From the NCBI GenBank assembly GCA_050013795.1, contig JBEKEO010000021.1:1-26647 (forward strand): DNA of 26,647 bases, written 5' to 3'. The translations under genes were made by a program, and so were the position numbers. The notes beneath the pieces were generated by a model, which was not told where the DNA came from, made no database searches, and was given only the letters and a program-made list of their open reading frames with translations. The stretch comes from CAWHOW01 sp050013795 (lineage in GTDB: Bacteria > Bacteroidota > Bacteroidia > Bacteroidales > CG2-30-32-10). Of this stretch, positions 15,285 to 23,881 are shown one piece after another; the stretch's first letter is position 1; every line of letters begins with the position of its first letter.

Positions 15285-16544
15285 ATGCTTAATTACAAGA
15301 ATCTTAACAGGAGAAGAAAGTATATTTTCAGAAACATTTTATTGTTCCTGGCTATACTGGGTCCGGGCATCATCACGGGAAGTGTGGATAATGATCCCGG
15401 TGGTATCACTACTTATTCTGTCGCAGGGGCGCTTTACGGTTACAAACTCCTTTGGACATTGATACCGGCGTTTATTGTCCTTGTCGTTGTTCAGGAAATG
15501 AATGCCCGAATGGGAATAGTTACCGGTAAAGGCCTAGCCGACCTTATTCGCGAGAATGCAGGAGTCAAGGTAACGTTTTTTATCTTCATAGCATTACTCC
15601 TTGCCGATATAGGCAATACAACCACTGAGTTTGCCGGAACTGCAGGAAGCCTGCAGGTATTTAATGTAAGCAAATATATTTCCGTTCCTCTCGCAGCTCT
15701 ATTTGTATGGTGGTTGGTTGTGAAGGGTAACTATAAAAGATCGGAAAAGGTATTTCTCGTGTTTAGCGTATTCCTCCTGATATATGTAGTATCTGCCCTT
15801 ATGGGCAAACCGGACTGGGGCGCAATCGGCACTTCACTAGTCCACCCTGAAATGAAATATGATATGGGATATCTGGCAATGGTGATAGGGATAGTGGGAA
15901 CTACAGTTGCCCCCTGGATGCAGTTCTATATGCAGTCGGCAGTAATTGAAAAAGGAATCAAGATAAAAGATTACAAATTCACATTGTGGGATGTCATCAT
16001 AGGAAGCGTGCTTACAGTGGTTGTTGCTTTTTTTATTATTGTAGCCTGTGCTGCCACACTGAATAAATATGGAATTAAGATAGAAGAAGCTAAAGATGCA
16101 GCTCTGGCGCTAAAGCCTCTTGCCGGCCAGCTTGCTTCGGCAACCTTTGCTTTCGGACTTTTTATAGCTTCAATTTTTGCAGCTACCATATTACCTGTGG
16201 CCACTGCATTCTATGTTTGCGAAGCCTTTGGCTTTGAGGCCGGCATTGATAAGAAATGGAAAGAAGCACCTCATTTTTATTGGTTGTTTACAGCTATTAT
16301 TGTTATTGGCGCCTGTATCATTTTAATTCCTAATGCACCTTTAATAAGTATTACCCTTTGGACTCAGGTAGCGAACGGAGTATTGCTCCCGGTAGTATTG
16401 GTTTGCATGATACTTATTGTTAATAATAAGGAAGTGATGGGAAAATATGTTAACAAACCTTTTAATAATATCATTGGCTGGGTAACAGTTGTAATACTTG
16501 TAGGATTATCCTTAATGATGCTGGTAACTTCGATTATACAATAA
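15285..16544 (+). CDS. Nramp-family divalent metal transporter, NRMT-like (probable Mg2+ uptake)
   Basis: The 419-residue inner-membrane protein has about 11 hydrophobic segments and the Nramp fold signature. The metal site differs from Mn/Fe transporters. In TM1 the canonical DPGN reads DPGG (residues 37-40): the Asp is kept and the Asn is lost. In TM6 the canonical ATVMPH reads TTVAPW (206-211), so the Met ligand is Ala209 and the His is Trp211. From memory, loss of the Asn and Met is what was reported for Nramp-related magnesium transporters (NRMTs), which carry hydrated Mg2+. Pairing with an MgtE_N/CBS sensor gene supports magnesium as substrate. The start is set by GGGAGGG. The next gene converges after 20 bp. 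Mn2+ transport remains the alternative, but the missing Met argues against it. Confidence 0.87.
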   Translation: MLNYKNLNRRRKYIFRNILLFLAILGPGIITGSVDNDPGGITTYSVAGALYGYKLLWTLIPAFIVLVVVQEMNARMGIVTGKGLADLIRENAGVKVTFFIFIALLLADIGNTTTEFAGTAGSLQVFNVSKYISVPLAALFVWWLVVKGNYKRSEKVFLVFSVFLLIYVVSALMGKPDWGAIGTSLVHPEMKYDMGYLAMVIGIVGTTVAPWMQFYMQSAVIEKGIKIKDYKFTLWDVIIGSVLTVVVAFFIIVACAATLNKYGIKIEEAKDAALALKPLAGQLASATFAFGLFIASIFAATILPVATAFYVCEAFGFEAGIDKKWKEAPHFYWLFTAIIVIGACIILIPNAPLISITLWTQVANGVLLPVVLVCMILIVNNKEVMGKYVNKPFNNIIGWVTVVILVGLSLMMLVTSIIQ

Positions 16545-16564
16545 GGGAAGAAGGAAAGAAAGGT

Positions 16565-16972
16565 TTATTGCGGGCTATAGTCAAATTCCTGGTTTAAGTT
16601 TGGAACCTTTAAGATCATAGATTTTATTTTCAACTTATCTATATTGTACTGGCGTACTCGGACACTATCGGTCAACTGAAGGGTTTTGGAATTATTTTGA
16701 AATAACCACATCCCTTTAACCGTAACGGGAATTTTACCATCAGCGGTATATTTTTCTATGAACCCATTATTATTGTCAAAAACTATAGTATAATTTTTAA
16801 AGCGAGCATTAAAAATAGAAGTGCTATCAACTCCATTCTTGTAATAAGTGGTTAAGACCCATGTTCTTTCAATATTTGTAGTATATATTGATTTCCTGCA
16901 ACTAATTGTATAAACTGAAATAAATATTACAGCACAAAAAATGATTGCCTTAAAGCCAAATGATATTTTCAT
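16565..16972 (-). CDS. small lipoprotein with a lipocalin-like pattern
   Basis: The 135-residue product starts with a signal sequence of about 24 residues ending TISC, a fair lipobox with the lipid-carrying Cys at 25. The mature part begins near RTWVLTTYYKNG and then alternates hydrophobic and polar residues (KNYTIVFDNNNGFIEKY, GMWLFQNNSKTLQL, SMILKV). This is the typical layout of the small lipocalin-like Bacteroidota lipoproteins that open with a W-x-L strand. Function is unknown, and an outer-membrane location is inferred. The gene is convergent with the Nramp gene (20-bp gap). A -7 element on its strand lies 76 nt upstream. Confidence 0.72.
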   Translation of the reverse strand: MKISFGFKAIIFCAVIFISVYTISCRKSIYTTNIERTWVLTTYYKNGVDSTSIFNARFKNYTIVFDNNNGFIEKYTADGKIPVTVKGMWLFQNNSKTLQLTDSVRVRQYNIDKLKIKSMILKVPNLNQEFDYSPQ

Positions 16973-17047
16973 GACTTATCTTTATTTGAGATTTATGAAA
17001 ATGAATGTCATATTTCGCTTAATTTATTTCTGCTAAAGTAAGGTTTA

Positions 17048-17055
17048 CAAAGATA
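17048..17055 (-). promoter_or_regulatory. -7 promoter element of the lipocalin-like lipoprotein gene
   Basis: On the minus strand this reads TATCTTTG, an exact TAnnTTTG match. Transcription would start near 17041, about 70 nt before ATG 16972. The -33 element is weak. Confidence 0.42.
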
Positions 17056-17192
17056 ATATTTAATAAAGTAAGAAAGTGTTAAAAATTACTATTTTGCTAA
17101 AATATCTGATGTCCATTTAGGTTCCTTGAGAAAGATAACCATAACTTATGAAAAAAATAATTTCAACTTTTCAATATTTTCGAATTATTTAG

Positions 17193-17200
17193 TAATTTTG
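17193..17200 (+). promoter_or_regulatory. possible -7 promoter element of the T9SS adhesin gene
   Basis: TAATTTTG matches TAnnTTTG. A poor -33 candidate (TTTTC at 17168-17172) lies 20 bp upstream. The leader would be about 120 nt long. Confidence 0.33.
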
Positions 17201-17324
17201 AACAATGAATCCATGCGTTTATTATTTCCTTATTATAATGTGGTTCGGATTATAATTATTAAGCGTATCTATGAATTAAAAAGGAGAGAAAAGAAAATAT
17301 CATCTATCATTTAAAATTATTTAT

Positions 17325-20300
17325 ATGAAAATAAAAGCCGCATTTTTATTCGTTTTATTTTGTTTTCTCAGCATCATTAGCTTGGGACAAACAATTATAA
17401 ATCCAGGTGATTTAGTAATTCTGGGTATAGGAGCCAGCAAGATGCGTTGCAGTGTTTCGACTTATACAGAATGTGATGAAATAAGTTTTGCTTGCTTTAA
17501 AGATATTACTACCGGAACTCAAATTCAAATTACAGATGATGGTTATGAACGGTGTTATGCTGGCTTATGGGGAAGCGGAGAAGGCGGTGCTATATTAACG
17601 AGAACAGGAGGAACAATTCCAGCCGGTACAGTAGTTACTTTCAGAACCGTTCAACCATCTGCTCCATATATCACCTTTGATTATCCTGATGCTGCATGGT
17701 CCGTTGCAAACTTAGGAACTAATTGTTCGGCTTTTAATTTTAATTTGAATAATGGCGGAGACCAGATTTACATTGCACAAAATGGCACATGGACACCCGG
17801 CGCTACTTGCAGTAATAGTTACCCCGGTACAGGGGGGAGAATGCTATTTGCTTTTTCCACATCAGGGAGCTGGGTTTCACTTGGTAATTCGACACAAAAA
17901 TCAGCTTTATATCCCGGAATGACTTGCTATAGTATGGCTCCAACCACTGCTACTAACTGGGTTAAATATTCAGGACCACTTACAGCAGCTTATCAAAAAG
18001 ACTGGATAAGCAGAATTAATAATACAGCAAACTGGACAAACTATTCTGATACCACTAGCTATTACACAAATGGTTATAATTTACATACTACTATTCTTCC
18101 TATAATACCAGGAACAGATGCAGACTGGACACCACATCCGGATACCATGTGTCAATCTTCTGCTCCTATTAACTTAAATACATTAATTAGCGGTATAGGG
18201 CAAACTGGTGGTACATGGAGCGGAACGGGAGTTACAGGTAATACATTCACCCCTTCCGGATTAAATGGAACATACAATATCACTTATACCAACGATTGTC
18301 CCTGTTGTATTTCGCAAACACATGCTATAACAGTTACTTCAGTAGTTGTTTCTGCAGGAAACAATGCTCCTTTATGTTCGGGAAGTACTTTGAATTTAAC
18401 ATCTGGACCAAGCGGAGGAACAAGCTATAGTTGGAGCGGGCCAAACAGTTTTTCAAGTTCTTCCCAGAATCCATCAATATCTGCTATAACTACCGCAGGA
18501 AACGGAACCTATACTGTTACTGTCACCGATAATGGATGTTCTTCAACTGCCACCACTTCAGTTACCATTCATCAAAGCCCTTCCACAACATCAGGACCGT
18601 TTACTATACCCAGCGGAACAAGTACTACAATGACTTCAATAGAATCTGGTGGAACAGGACCTTTCACATATAGCTGGGCACCTTCAGCATATATTGCAGG
18701 CAGCACAACCGTGCAAAACCCTGTTACTACAAATTTAACTGTTACTACAGTATATACAGTCACTGTGACAGATGCGGCAACAGGATGTACAGGCACAGAA
18801 CAGGTAATTGTTAATGTTACGGGTAGTCCGCTTGATGTAAATACAGTAACAGCAACACCATCCTCCATCTGCTATGGTTCATCGACACAAATTCAGGCAA
18901 CGGCAACAGGAGGTTCCGGGACTTATAATTATGCATGGTCCCCTGCAACAGGTTTAAGCAACACAACAATATATAATCCTATCGCAAGCCCGACTACTAC
19001 TACAATATATACAGTTACTGCAAATGATGGATTTAGCAATGCCACATCGCAGGTAACTATTACTGTTTATCCTTTACCTGTTGCAAGTGCTTCTCATAAT
19101 TCTCTGGTCTGTTCGGGTGATACTTTAAATTTAACATCAGGAGGCGGAACTACATATAGTTGGAGCGGACCTAACAGTTTTTTAAATTCAAATCAAAATC
19201 CATCCATAACAGGTTTAACTTCATTAGCATCAGGAACATATATAGTAACTGTAACTGATAGTAATGGATGCTCCGATACTGCCCAAACAACTGTTACTGT
19301 TAATACAAGCCCAACAGTTAGTATATCAAATAATACACCGTGTGAAGGTCAGCCGTTAAATTTATCTTCAAGTGGTGGAGTGAATTATAGCTGGAACGGT
19401 CCTATCGGATTTTCCAGTAATGCTGAATACCCTGTAATATCCAATGCAGATACAGTATCAACAGTTGGAATATACACCGTTACGGTTACTGATGTGAACG
19501 GGTGCTCATCATCGGCCCAGACCACTGTTTCTGTCAATAGTAACCCCTTAGCAACTGCATCAAGCAATACACCGTGCGAAGGACAAACATTAAATTTAAT
19601 TAGCCCGGGAAACCCAGCTAATAGTTATAACTGGAGCGGACCCGGAAGTTTTTCAAATTTATCGCAGAATCCAGCAGTACCAAATGCTGATACTTCATTA
19701 ACGCAGGGAACATACACCGTTACTGTTACTGATGGAAATGGATGTACAGCAACAGCACAAACTAATGTGACTGTTAACAGCAATCCTAAAGCAACAGCAT
19801 CAAGCAACGTACCATGCGAAGGAAAAACATTAACTCTTAATTCAAATGGCGGCTCAACTTATAACTGGATAGGACCAAACAGTTTTTCAAGTTCATCACA
19901 GAATCCAACATTACCAAATGCTGATACGTTATCATCACAAGGAATATATACCGTTACGGTTACTGATATAAATGGATGTTCAGCAACAGCACAGACAACA
20001 GTGACCGTCAATAAAAATCCTATTGCAACAGCATCAAGCAATACTCCTTGCGAAGGACAAACTTTAATTTTTAATTCAGGTGGTGGTTCATACTATAACT
20101 GGACAGGACCAAATGGTTTTTTAAGTTCAAACCAGAATCCTTCCATAAGCGGAGTGACAATGTCTACAGCAGGATCATATATTGTAACAGTTATCAATTC
20201 ACATGGTTGTTCCTGTAAGGATACCATTATTGTCAGTATAAAGTCATTACCAACAGTTACAGCTACAAACAACGGACCTGTTTGTGAAGGCAACTTATTA

Positions 20301-20990
20301 GATTTGACAGGTGGAACCAGTGGCATGACATCATACACTTGGAGTGGCCCTAACGGGTTTAGCAGTTCCTCACAAAATCCTAATGTGTCAGATAGCGCTA
20401 TAACTGTAATGTCTGGAATATATACTATTACAGTTTCGGATGGTACTTGTACCAATACAACCAGTACGATTGTTACAGTGAACGCCATGCCAAACGTGGC
20501 TTTACAAAGCGATCCTTCAATACTAAGCAGCCCTTCAGCAGATATCTACACAGGGGAAGTTGTAACAATAACAGCTTTTCCTGCTAACTTTACAAATTAT
20601 AATTTCTATATTGATGGCACTTCTGTGCAATCGGGAGCATCTAACATTTATCAATCCAATACTTTTATAAACGGGAATACTATAGTGGTTTATGCATCAA
20701 AAGGCGGATGTATTGCTTCTGATTCGATTATCCTTGATATAAAACCATTTCCAAATGCATTTATTCCTAAGGGATCTAACGTATACAATGAAAAATTTCT
20801 GAATGGCTTTGATATCCAAATACTTAACAGGTGGGGGCAACAGTTATACAGCGGTACTAATGGATGGGATGGAAAGTATAAAGGAACATTGGTTTCTCCC
20901 GGGACATATTTTTATATTGTTACTCTTACAAACCTTGATAAATCGACAAAGACTCTAAAAGGCTCAGTTACTCTTGTTGAACCGCGTTAA
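17325..20990 (+). CDS. large T9SS-exported adhesin-like protein with Ig/PKD-like repeats and a type-B (CHU_C) C-terminus
   Basis: The 1221-residue protein starts with a signal peptide (residues 1-21, ending SLGQ). Residues 23-262 form a Cys-containing N-terminal domain (PGDLVILGIG, ITTGTQIQITDDGYE). After a linker domain come seven Ig/PKD-like repeats of 77-80 residues with the pattern P-[L/V]CxG..L.L, Y.WSGP..F, QNP, YTVTVTD.NGC. Their first cysteines are at 351, 596, 673, 751, 831, 909 and 987. Two SprB-like beta repeats sit between the first and second. Residues 1141-1221 are the gliding-motility-associated C-terminal domain (FDIQILNRWGQQLYSG..GWDGKYKG, then PGTYFYIVTL), the type-B signal for T9SS export. 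The paired cysteines probably form disulfides. The likely location is the cell surface; the ligand is unknown. The central repeats (about 19328-20035) are the most alike, as after recent duplication. Confidence 0.9.
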   Translation: MKIKAAFLFVLFCFLSIISLGQTIINPGDLVILGIGASKMRCSVSTYTECDEISFACFKDITTGTQIQITDDGYERCYAGLWGSGEGGAILTRTGGTIPAGTVVTFRTVQPSAPYITFDYPDAAWSVANLGTNCSAFNFNLNNGGDQIYIAQNGTWTPGATCSNSYPGTGGRMLFAFSTSGSWVSLGNSTQKSALYPGMTCYSMAPTTATNWVKYSGPLTAAYQKDWISRINNTANWTNYSDTTSYYTNGYNLHTTILPIIPGTDADWTPHPDTMCQSSAPINLNTLISGIGQTGGTWSGTGVTGNTFTPSGLNGTYNITYTNDCPCCISQTHAITVTSVVVSAGNNAPLCSGSTLNLTSGPSGGTSYSWSGPNSFSSSSQNPSISAITTAGNGTYTVTVTDNGCSSTATTSVTIHQSPSTTSGPFTIPSGTSTTMTSIESGGTGPFTYSWAPSAYIAGSTTVQNPVTTNLTVTTVYTVTVTDAATGCTGTEQVIVNVTGSPLDVNTVTATPSSICYGSSTQIQATATGGSGTYNYAWSPATGLSNTTIYNPIASPTTTTIYTVTANDGFSNATSQVTITVYPLPVASASHNSLVCSGDTLNLTSGGGTTYSWSGPNSFLNSNQNPSITGLTSLASGTYIVTVTDSNGCSDTAQTTVTVNTSPTVSISNNTPCEGQPLNLSSSGGVNYSWNGPIGFSSNAEYPVISNADTVSTVGIYTVTVTDVNGCSSSAQTTVSVNSNPLATASSNTPCEGQTLNLISPGNPANSYNWSGPGSFSNLSQNPAVPNADTSLTQGTYTVTVTDGNGCTATAQTNVTVNSNPKATASSNVPCEGKTLTLNSNGGSTYNWIGPNSFSSSSQNPTLPNADTLSSQGIYTVTVTDINGCSATAQTTVTVNKNPIATASSNTPCEGQTLIFNSGGGSYYNWTGPNGFLSSNQNPSISGVTMSTAGSYIVTVINSHGCSCKDTIIVSIKSLPTVTATNNGPVCEGNLLDLTGGTSGMTSYTWSGPNGFSSSSQNPNVSDSAITVMSGIYTITVSDGTCTNTTSTIVTVNAMPNVALQSDPSILSSPSADIYTGEVVTITAFPANFTNYNFYIDGTSVQSGASNIYQSNTFINGNTIVVYASKGGCIASDSIILDIKPFPNAFIPKGSNVYNEKFLNGFDIQILNRWGQQLYSGTNGWDGKYKGTLVSPGTYFYIVTLTNLDKSTKTLKGSVTLVEPR

Positions 20991-21330
20991 CATTAAGTCG
21001 TTTCTAAAATTGTAATAATAACTGACTTTTTATAGTTTTTTTTTACTGGCAAAACTAGAAATAAAAGACTGCATGAATATTTGTTTCTCCGTCTAACTTT
21101 TTAAAAACACACCTAAATCGTTTAGTAGGATTTTCTTTGACTTTCAAAAGTAATTGCTCAAATGTTTTTAATGTAAGGATTCACCCGTTTAGTGTAATCT
21201 TTTTATTATTTGATTAAACCATCTTGGTTGGTTTCGGTTAATCAACAAAGCTTAGTAGAAAGTTTCTCTTGACTTTATTGTTTTTATTGCTTAAATTTAT
21301 AAGCAAAATCAAATCATTAATCCTCATACC
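20991..21330. other. 340-bp intergenic region with one inverted repeat
   Basis: A T-rich stretch with nine T near 21039 follows the adhesin stop, with only a weak 4-bp stem in front, so termination there is uncertain. At 21210-21220, TTGATTAAACC pairs with GGTTAATCAA (21236-21245) with one bulged A, which could be a hairpin or an operator upstream of the PD40 gene. No TAnnTTTG element was found, and no gene. Confidence 0.5.
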
Positions 21331-22242
21331 ATGAAACCATATAAATATATTTCCGTCGTAGCCTTAGCATTTATCCTCTTTAATGCTATTGCTTTTAACA
21401 ATGTATCAACTCTGAACACATCCTCCAAGGTTAAATTTATTACCAACATGGTTTCCTCAACAGCGGTATCAATAGTTGTTGAAGAGCTGGGGGCTGAAAT
21501 CAATAACGGGCAATCCAGTTCATTCCCTATTTATTTATCTGAACTAAACAAAGGACTTTTTTATTATACTGATATTACAAACAGTAATAACGTATTAATC
21601 AGCAGAAATTTCTTTTTCTCTAAATTTGACAACAATTCTTCTAAATGGACCAAACCTATTAATCTAGCAAAAGACTTTTCCTCTTTCCAGGAAATTAATA
21701 AAAATATGAATTTCATGGAAATATTCATTACCATTGATGATGATATTTATTCAGTAGATTTAAAGAAAAGCACTTTTTCACCCCACAAGCTGAATATCGA
21801 TACAAAATATATTGAAACAAGCCCATCTTTAAGCCCTGATGGTAACACATTATACTTTATAAGCAACAGACCCGGCGGTTTTGGCGGTAAGGATGTCTGG
21901 TCTTCTGAAAGATTATCAAACGGAAACTGGAGCGAACCTGTTAATCTAGGAAAGAAAATAAATACAGCTGATGATGAAGAATCTCCTTTCCTGATGGCTG
22001 ATGGTGCTACTTTATATTTCAGCTCAAAAGGTCATAACAGCATGGGTGGTTATGATATCTTCAGCGCTACTTTGAGTGATGACGGTTTCTGGTCAAAACC
22101 TGAAAATCTCGGAACTCCTGTTAATACTACTGGAGACGACTTTTATTACATTACCGATACTTATGGCAGATGTGCTTTTTATTCTTCTGATAACGCTAAA
22201 CAAGGTAAGCAGAACATCTATTGCGTTAATTATCAAAAATAG
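21331..22242 (+). CDS. exported PD40 (WD40-like) beta-propeller protein
   Basis: The 303-residue protein has a signal peptide or membrane anchor in residues 5-22. Two clear PD40 blades follow: PSLSPDGNTLYFISNRPGG (165-183) with GGKDVW, and FLMADGATLYFSSKGHNS (220-237) with GGYDIF. A degenerate third lies at 270-300. These are close in wording to the blades of the OmpA-family gene at the left window edge (NLGPNINTDGDE against NLGKKINTADDE). Unlike that protein, it stops after the propeller and lacks the regulatory-like and OmpA domains. It may be a stand-alone periplasmic propeller or a shortened paralogue. It follows the T9SS adhesin gene on the same strand, and a T9SS or envelope role is possible but unproven. 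A perfect 12-bp hairpin lies 30 bp after the stop. Confidence 0.8.
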   Translation: MKPYKYISVVALAFILFNAIAFNNVSTLNTSSKVKFITNMVSSTAVSIVVEELGAEINNGQSSSFPIYLSELNKGLFYYTDITNSNNVLISRNFFFSKFDNNSSKWTKPINLAKDFSSFQEINKNMNFMEIFITIDDDIYSVDLKKSTFSPHKLNIDTKYIETSPSLSPDGNTLYFISNRPGGFGGKDVWSSERLSNGNWSEPVNLGKKINTADDEESPFLMADGATLYFSSKGHNSMGGYDIFSATLSDDGFWSKPENLGTPVNTTGDDFYYITDTYGRCAFYSSDNAKQGKQNIYCVNYQK

Positions 22243-22272
22243 TTTACCTTCTTTCTGATTTATTATATGGCT

Positions 22273-22305
22273 GAACAGGTTTGCTCTTCATTTGCAAACC
22301 TGTTC
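22273..22305. terminator. strong hairpin between convergent genes, probable terminator
   Basis: GAACAGGTTTGC (22273-22284) and GCAAACCTGTTC (22294-22305) form a perfect 12-bp stem with a 9-nt loop, between the ends of the plus-strand PD40 gene and the minus-strand TPR gene. The following T stretch is weak (GGTTTATAT). Confidence 0.6.
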
Positions 22306-22364
22306 GGTTTATATAACCTGCCTTAAAGGTGATTATTTCTGAAAGGAAAAAATACTTTATTTAT

Positions 22365-23762
22365 CTATTTAATATCATTAAGCATTTTATCCAGGAATGC
22401 CCTCTGTTTTTTAGAATATATGTATACATCATCTTCTAGTGTTACTGCATTTTGTGTTTCTTTGTCAAATTGCGGATCTGCACTTTTAGCTTCATCAAGA
22501 TATTTCTTCGAATTCAACGTATCCTTTCTTTGATAATAAAGCAAAGCCAGTCCAATAATAGCATCAAGCTTTTTATCATTTGACTTTAAACATTTATTAA
22601 AATAAACCGTTGCAGAATCATATTCCTTTTGTTCTAAATAGAACCATCCTACATTATCATTAAGGATAGGGTTAAGCGAATCATAACCCAATCCTTTTAT
22701 TGTAATATAAATTGCTGAATCATATTTGTTAATTTCAGAATAACTCAGGCCAAGACCTATATAAGCGCCTGAATAAGCAGGGTTAAGCGCAATTGTTTTT
22801 CTATAATCAGCATTGGCTTCATAATATTCTTTCAGTTTTCGTCTTGCATTGCCGCGATTGCTATATGCTTTGGCATAATCAGGCTTAAGTTCTATGGCTT
22901 TGTCATAATCAACAATGGCTTCTTTGTCTTCTTGCAATCTTCTTTTAGTAGCACCACGAAAGTTATATGCATAAGCATCATCAGGGTTAAGTTTAATGGC
23001 TGTGGTATAATCAGCTATGGCTTCATTATACTCCATTAATTCATCTCTTACCCATGCACGGTTGCTGTATGCTTCAGTAAAGTTAGGTTTGAATTCTATA
23101 GCTTTGGTATAATCGGCTATAGCTTCGTTATATTTTTTTAAACCGTCTTTTGCCTTACCGCGATTGTCATAGGAATATGCATTATTAGTATTAAGTTTTA
23201 TAGCTTGATCAAAATCGGCTATGGCTTCATTATATTTCTTTAATGCGAGTTTTACAACACCACGACCGTTATAGGCACGGTCGTCAATAGGAAAAAGTTC
23301 CAATACTTTGTTATAATCGGCAATGGCTTCATCATACTGATTCAATTTGCATTTTGCTTCGGCACGGTCATAATAGGTAAAATAATCAGGCTTAAGTTCA
23401 ATGGCTTTATCATAATCGGTAATAGCTTCGGCATACTCCTGTAAATTGAATTTTGCTTCTCCGCGATCTTTAAATGCTTCCGGATAATCGGATTTAAGTT
23501 CTATGGCTTTGGAATAATCGGCAATAGCTTCCTTATATTCTTTCAGTTTTTCTTTTGCATTTGCACGGCGGAAATATGCCTCGGTATATTCAGGTTTGGT
23601 TTCAATGGCAATAGTATATTCAATTATTGCACCGGCATAATCTTTAGCATGAAATTTAGCATTTCCATTTTTGAAATAATGTTTTGCTGGCTGCGAAAAC
23701 AAATGGCAATATGATGTTAGAATTATATGAAGAATTAAAATAAATCTGTATTTATTTTTCAT
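22365..23762 (-). CDS. exported TPR-repeat protein
   Basis: The 465-residue protein has a signal peptide (hydrophobic residues about 6-20, ending HLFSQ), followed by 11-12 tetratricopeptide repeats of about 34 residues. Eight or nine central repeats are near-identical, with the pattern AYxxRGxAKxxLKxYxEAIADYxKAIELKPD; the last three are divergent. Such solenoids bind partner proteins. The partner is not evident, and the signal peptide points to the periplasm or outer membrane. The frame also opens at TTG 23774, but the ATG at 23762 is preferred. The near-identical repeats give a 102-bp periodicity in the DNA (about 22780-23700), so unit number may vary between strains or be collapsed in assembly. 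A -7 element (TAAATTTG on the minus strand) lies about 40 nt upstream. Confidence 0.85.
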   Translation of the reverse strand: MKNKYRFILILHIILTSYCHLFSQPAKHYFKNGNAKFHAKDYAGAIIEYTIAIETKPEYTEAYFRRANAKEKLKEYKEAIADYSKAIELKSDYPEAFKDRGEAKFNLQEYAEAITDYDKAIELKPDYFTYYDRAEAKCKLNQYDEAIADYNKVLELFPIDDRAYNGRGVVKLALKKYNEAIADFDQAIKLNTNNAYSYDNRGKAKDGLKKYNEAIADYTKAIEFKPNFTEAYSNRAWVRDELMEYNEAIADYTTAIKLNPDDAYAYNFRGATKRRLQEDKEAIVDYDKAIELKPDYAKAYSNRGNARRKLKEYYEANADYRKTIALNPAYSGAYIGLGLSYSEINKYDSAIYITIKGLGYDSLNPILNDNVGWFYLEQKEYDSATVYFNKCLKSNDKKLDAIIGLALLYYQRKDTLNSKKYLDEAKSADPQFDKETQNAVTLEDDVYIYSKKQRAFLDKMLNDIK

Positions 23763-23801
23763 TTCTTTCTTCAATAACTCGTACCTTTAATCAAGTCTTT
23801 A

Positions 23802-23809
23802 CAAATTTA
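23802..23809 (-). promoter_or_regulatory. -7 promoter element of the TPR gene
   Basis: The minus strand reads TAAATTTG, an exact TAnnTTTG match. A TTG lies 23 bp further upstream (23833-23835), slightly beyond the usual spacing. The leader would be about 35 nt. Confidence 0.4.
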
Positions 23810-23881
23810 AGCAATTATTAAATTCTAACTAACAATTTATTTATAAAGCAAAGCCCGCTCCTTTATGTAATTCCTGCAGAC

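Larger units (their letters stand above)
16973..17324. other. 352-bp AT-rich divergent intergenic region
   Basis: It separates the minus-strand lipoprotein gene from the plus-strand adhesin gene and carries one candidate promoter for each, listed separately. A 62-codon plus-strand frame (17126-17314) starts with TTG, resembles no known protein and is not called. No other structure was seen. Confidence 0.6.

Noticed and set aside
17126..17314. Plus-strand 62-codon frame upstream of the adhesin gene
   Set aside because: It has a TTG start, AT-driven composition (Ile, Lys, Asn) and no recognisable domain, and it overlaps the likely promoter.
18572..20488. Several Val/Thr-rich minus-strand frames opposite the adhesin repeats
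   Set aside because: They recur once per repeat unit because the DNA repeats, and are shadows of the Ig/PKD-like coding units.
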